From positions 1 to 7,866 of the forward strand of contig JAHEML010000140.1 in NCBI GenBank assembly GCA_024643705.1: a stretch of DNA of 7,866 nt, given 5' to 3'. Of the stretch, positions 6,443 to 7,866 are shown one piece after another; within the stretch, counting starts at the first letter, position 1, and every line of letters starts with the position of its first letter. The notes beneath the pieces are model-generated. The model was not told the DNA's origin, ran no database searches, and worked only from the letters and a program-made list of their open reading frames with translations. This DNA is from Caldilineaceae bacterium (GTDB lineage: Bacteria; Chloroflexota; Anaerolineae; Caldilineales; Caldilineaceae). The translations under genes and the position numbers were made by a program.

Positions 6443-7687
6443 ATTTTCGATCAGTGCCTGACCAAATTCGCTACATTTGAGCAGGGTTGCACCGGTCATC
6501 AGGCGCTCGAAGTCGTAGGTCACCCGCTTCTGGCTGATGGCTTTGCTGGTGGCAGCCAGAATCAGATCGGCAGCTTCTGCCCAGCCCATATGGCGCAGCA
6601 TCATTTCGCCGCTGAGGATCACCGACGAGGGGTTCACCTTGTCCTGGCCCGCATACTTAGGCGCAGTACCGTGGGTGGCTTCGAAGATAGCTCGGCCCGT
6701 CTCGTAGTTGATGTTGGCTCCTGGCGCAATGCCAATGCCACCCACTTGGGCCGCCAGGGCGTCGCTGATATAATCGCCGTTCAGGTTCAGGGTTGCCAGC
6801 ACATCGTATTCCGCGGGGCGGGTGAGAATCTGCTGCAACATGGCGTCGGCAATCACATCTTTAATGATTAGGCCATTAGGCAGCACATGCCAGGGGCCAC
6901 CGTCCAGGGGCTTGCCGCCAAATTCCTCTGCGGCAACCTGGTAACCCCAGTTCATGAACGCGCCTTCGGTGTACTTCATAATGTTGCCCTTGTGGACAAG
7001 GGTCAGGTTTTTGCGGTTGTTCTCCAGGGCATAGCGGATGGCAGAACGCACCAGACGGGCTGTGCCTTCGATGCTCACGGGCTTGATGCCAAAACCGGCG
7101 GTGTCGGGGAAACGCACTTTGCTGTACCGATCCGGGAAAGCTTCGGAAAAGAGCTTCTTAAATTTGTCCGTATCCGCTGTGCCCTCTTCAAACTCGATGC
7201 CAGCGTAGATGTCCTCGGTATTCTCGCGGAAGATGACCATATCCACCAGCTCGGGCTGCTTGACGGGGCTGGGCACGCCAGTGAAATACTGCACCGGGCG
7301 CACGCAGGCATAGAGATCGAGCTTCTGGCGCAGGGCCACGTTGATGCTGCGGATACCGCCGCCGATGGGTGTGGTCAGGGGCCCCTTGATGGCAACCAGA
7401 TATTCGTCGATGGCGTCCAAAGTCTCTTGGGGCAGCCAGACTACTTCGCCGTAGACTTCGTTGGCTTTGTCGCCGGCATAGACTTCCATCCATTCGATCT
7501 TACGCTTGCCACCGTAGGCTTTCTCGACTGCTGCATCCAGCACTGGTTGGCTGGCCGCCCAGATGTCCACGCCCGTGCCATCGCCTTCGATAAAGGCAAC
7601 AATTGGGTTGTTGGGAACCTGCAACTCGCCATCTTTGATGGTGATTTTCTCGCCGCCGCTAGGGACGGTAATGTGTTTGTACGCCAT
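6437..7687 (-). CDS. icd: Isocitrate dehydrogenase, NADP-dependent
   Basis: A 416-residue enzyme with the same length and near-colinear sequence as E. coli Icd. It oxidatively decarboxylates isocitrate to 2-oxoglutarate with NADP in the TCA cycle, in the cytoplasm, as a homodimer with metal (Mg or Mn). Isocitrate ligands are all present: S114, N116, R120 and R130 in IRSINVALR...R, Y161 in FRENTEDIYAG, and K233 in VHKGNIMKYTEG of the partner subunit. Metal-binding aspartates D305 and D309 lie in NLNGDYISDALAAQVGG. NADP preference is shown by HGTAPKYAGQDKV (339-351), with K344, Y345 and V351 plus Y391 and R395, the residues that set NADP over NAD in the E. coli enzyme. The ATG at 7687 is preceded by GGAGG with a 10-base spacer. 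A strong terminator follows. S114 is the residue phosphorylated by AceK in enterics; no kinase gene is in this window. Confidence 0.98.
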   Translation of the reverse strand: MAYKHITVPSGGEKITIKDGELQVPNNPIVAFIEGDGTGVDIWAASQPVLDAAVEKAYGGKRKIEWMEVYAGDKANEVYGEVVWLPQETLDAIDEYLVAIKGPLTTPIGGGIRSINVALRQKLDLYACVRPVQYFTGVPSPVKQPELVDMVIFRENTEDIYAGIEFEEGTADTDKFKKLFSEAFPDRYSKVRFPDTAGFGIKPVSIEGTARLVRSAIRYALENNRKNLTLVHKGNIMKYTEGAFMNWGYQVAAEEFGGKPLDGGPWHVLPNGLIIKDVIADAMLQQILTRPAEYDVLATLNLNGDYISDALAAQVGGIGIAPGANINYETGRAIFEATHGTAPKYAGQDKVNPSSVILSGEMMLRHMGWAEAADLILAATSKAISQKRVTYDFERLMTGATLLKCSEFGQALIENM

Positions 7688-7697
7688 TGGAATGATG

Positions 7698-7702
7698 CCT
7701 CC
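7698..7702 (-). promoter_or_regulatory. Ribosome binding site of icd
   Basis: GGAGG on the minus strand (cctcc on plus), 10 bases before the icd ATG. It is the only strong Shine-Dalgarno sequence before a gene start in the window and supports the chosen start. Confidence 0.82.
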
Positions 7703-7741
7703 GCTGTAAGGTTTGTGTGATTGGGTATGATGCTCGATAAA

Positions 7742-7818
7742 CGTATAGCGTATTTCGTAGTGCGTAAGCAGGGCGACGAAGTAATAAATGCGCTATAGTA
7801 CACACTACGCATCACGCA
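7742..7818. repeat. Degenerate heptanucleotide repeat array with imperfect inverted arms, upstream of icd
   Basis: Four consecutive 7-base units start with CGTA (cgtatag, cgtattt, cgtagtg, cgtaagc; 7742-7769). After a less regular middle, units ending ACA/GCA follow (gtacaca, ctacgca, tcacgca; 7798-7818), roughly the reverse complement of the left family. Two alternative stems are possible: 7744-7755 with 7786-7797 (12 positions, one G-T) and 7756-7766 with 7799-7809 (10 of 11). The array fills most of the 124-bp gap before icd (7688-7811) and overlaps the stop of the gene upstream. It may act as a terminator/attenuator or be a passive repeat. I see no convincing -35/-10 promoter for icd here. 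Confidence 0.65.
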
Positions 7819-7866
7819 ATATCCTTCTCCACTTGCGCCCGCCACTCCGCATCGCCCGCGCTAAAA
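7812..7866 (-). CDS. Probable 3' end of an unidentified gene (partial)
   Basis: Read on the minus strand from the window edge, one frame gives FSAGDAEWRAQVEKDIA followed by TGA at 7814-7812. The charged, helix-like 17 residues look like a real protein C-terminus, and the other two frames carry stops (TAG near the edge in one) or unlikely composition. The gene would lie in the same orientation as icd and end 124 bases before its start. Too little is visible to name a family. Its stop codon lies within the heptamer repeat array. Confidence 0.45.
   Translation of the reverse strand, partial: FSAGDAEWRAQVEKDIA

Noticed and set aside
6887..7720. 277-codon open frame on the plus strand opposite icd
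   Set aside because: A mirror of the icd codons; icd itself matches a known enzyme along its full length.
7703..7741. Promoter or riboswitch before icd
   Set aside because: No convincing promoter hexamers and no known riboswitch core; only the heptamer-derived stems are visible further upstream.

Overview
The window looks like chromosomal DNA of a moderately GC-rich bacterium, most likely Chloroflexota (Anaerolineae/Caldilineae-like). The main reason is the end of the first protein: a long Thr/Pro linker followed by a hydrophobic 'IYLPYVVKA' tail, a C-terminus I associate from memory with many secreted Chloroflexota proteins. The heptanucleotide repeats are compatible with this but do not prove it. 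No mobile element, phage gene, CRISPR array, tRNA or rRNA is visible.

Layout. Bases 2-3928 (+) hold the 3' part of a large modular surface or secreted protein. It has three LamG/concanavalin-A-like modules, Ig-like spacers, an InlB-B-like repeat domain, a Thr/Pro linker and the hydrophobic tail. Its N-terminus lies upstream of the window. It converges on a minus-strand block, and the 108-bp gap holds a 12-bp hairpin that can terminate transcription from both sides. The minus strand then carries, from right to left: a probable 3' end of an unknown gene (7812-7866); icd, an NADP-dependent isocitrate dehydrogenase (6437-7687); a strong intrinsic terminator (6345-6394); and a two-gene unit of an NTF2/SnoaL-like small protein (5896-6300) overlapping a CBM48-GH13 alpha-glucan enzyme (4037-5902).

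How the genes fit together. Isocitrate dehydrogenase is a TCA-cycle step and appears to be its own transcription unit, with a good ribosome binding site upstream and a terminator behind it. The NTF2-like and GH13 genes overlap by 4 or 7 bases, so they are probably translated together. The GH13 protein has the full catalytic triad and no signal peptide, so it probably acts on intracellular glycogen-type glucan. The LamG protein is unrelated to these and would act at the cell surface.

The least ordinary structure is in the two spacers flanking icd. Both are built from degenerate 7-base tandem units arranged as inverted repeats, and one of them forms the icd terminator. No complete new biological system is evident; the genes are mostly recognisable housekeeping or surface families.
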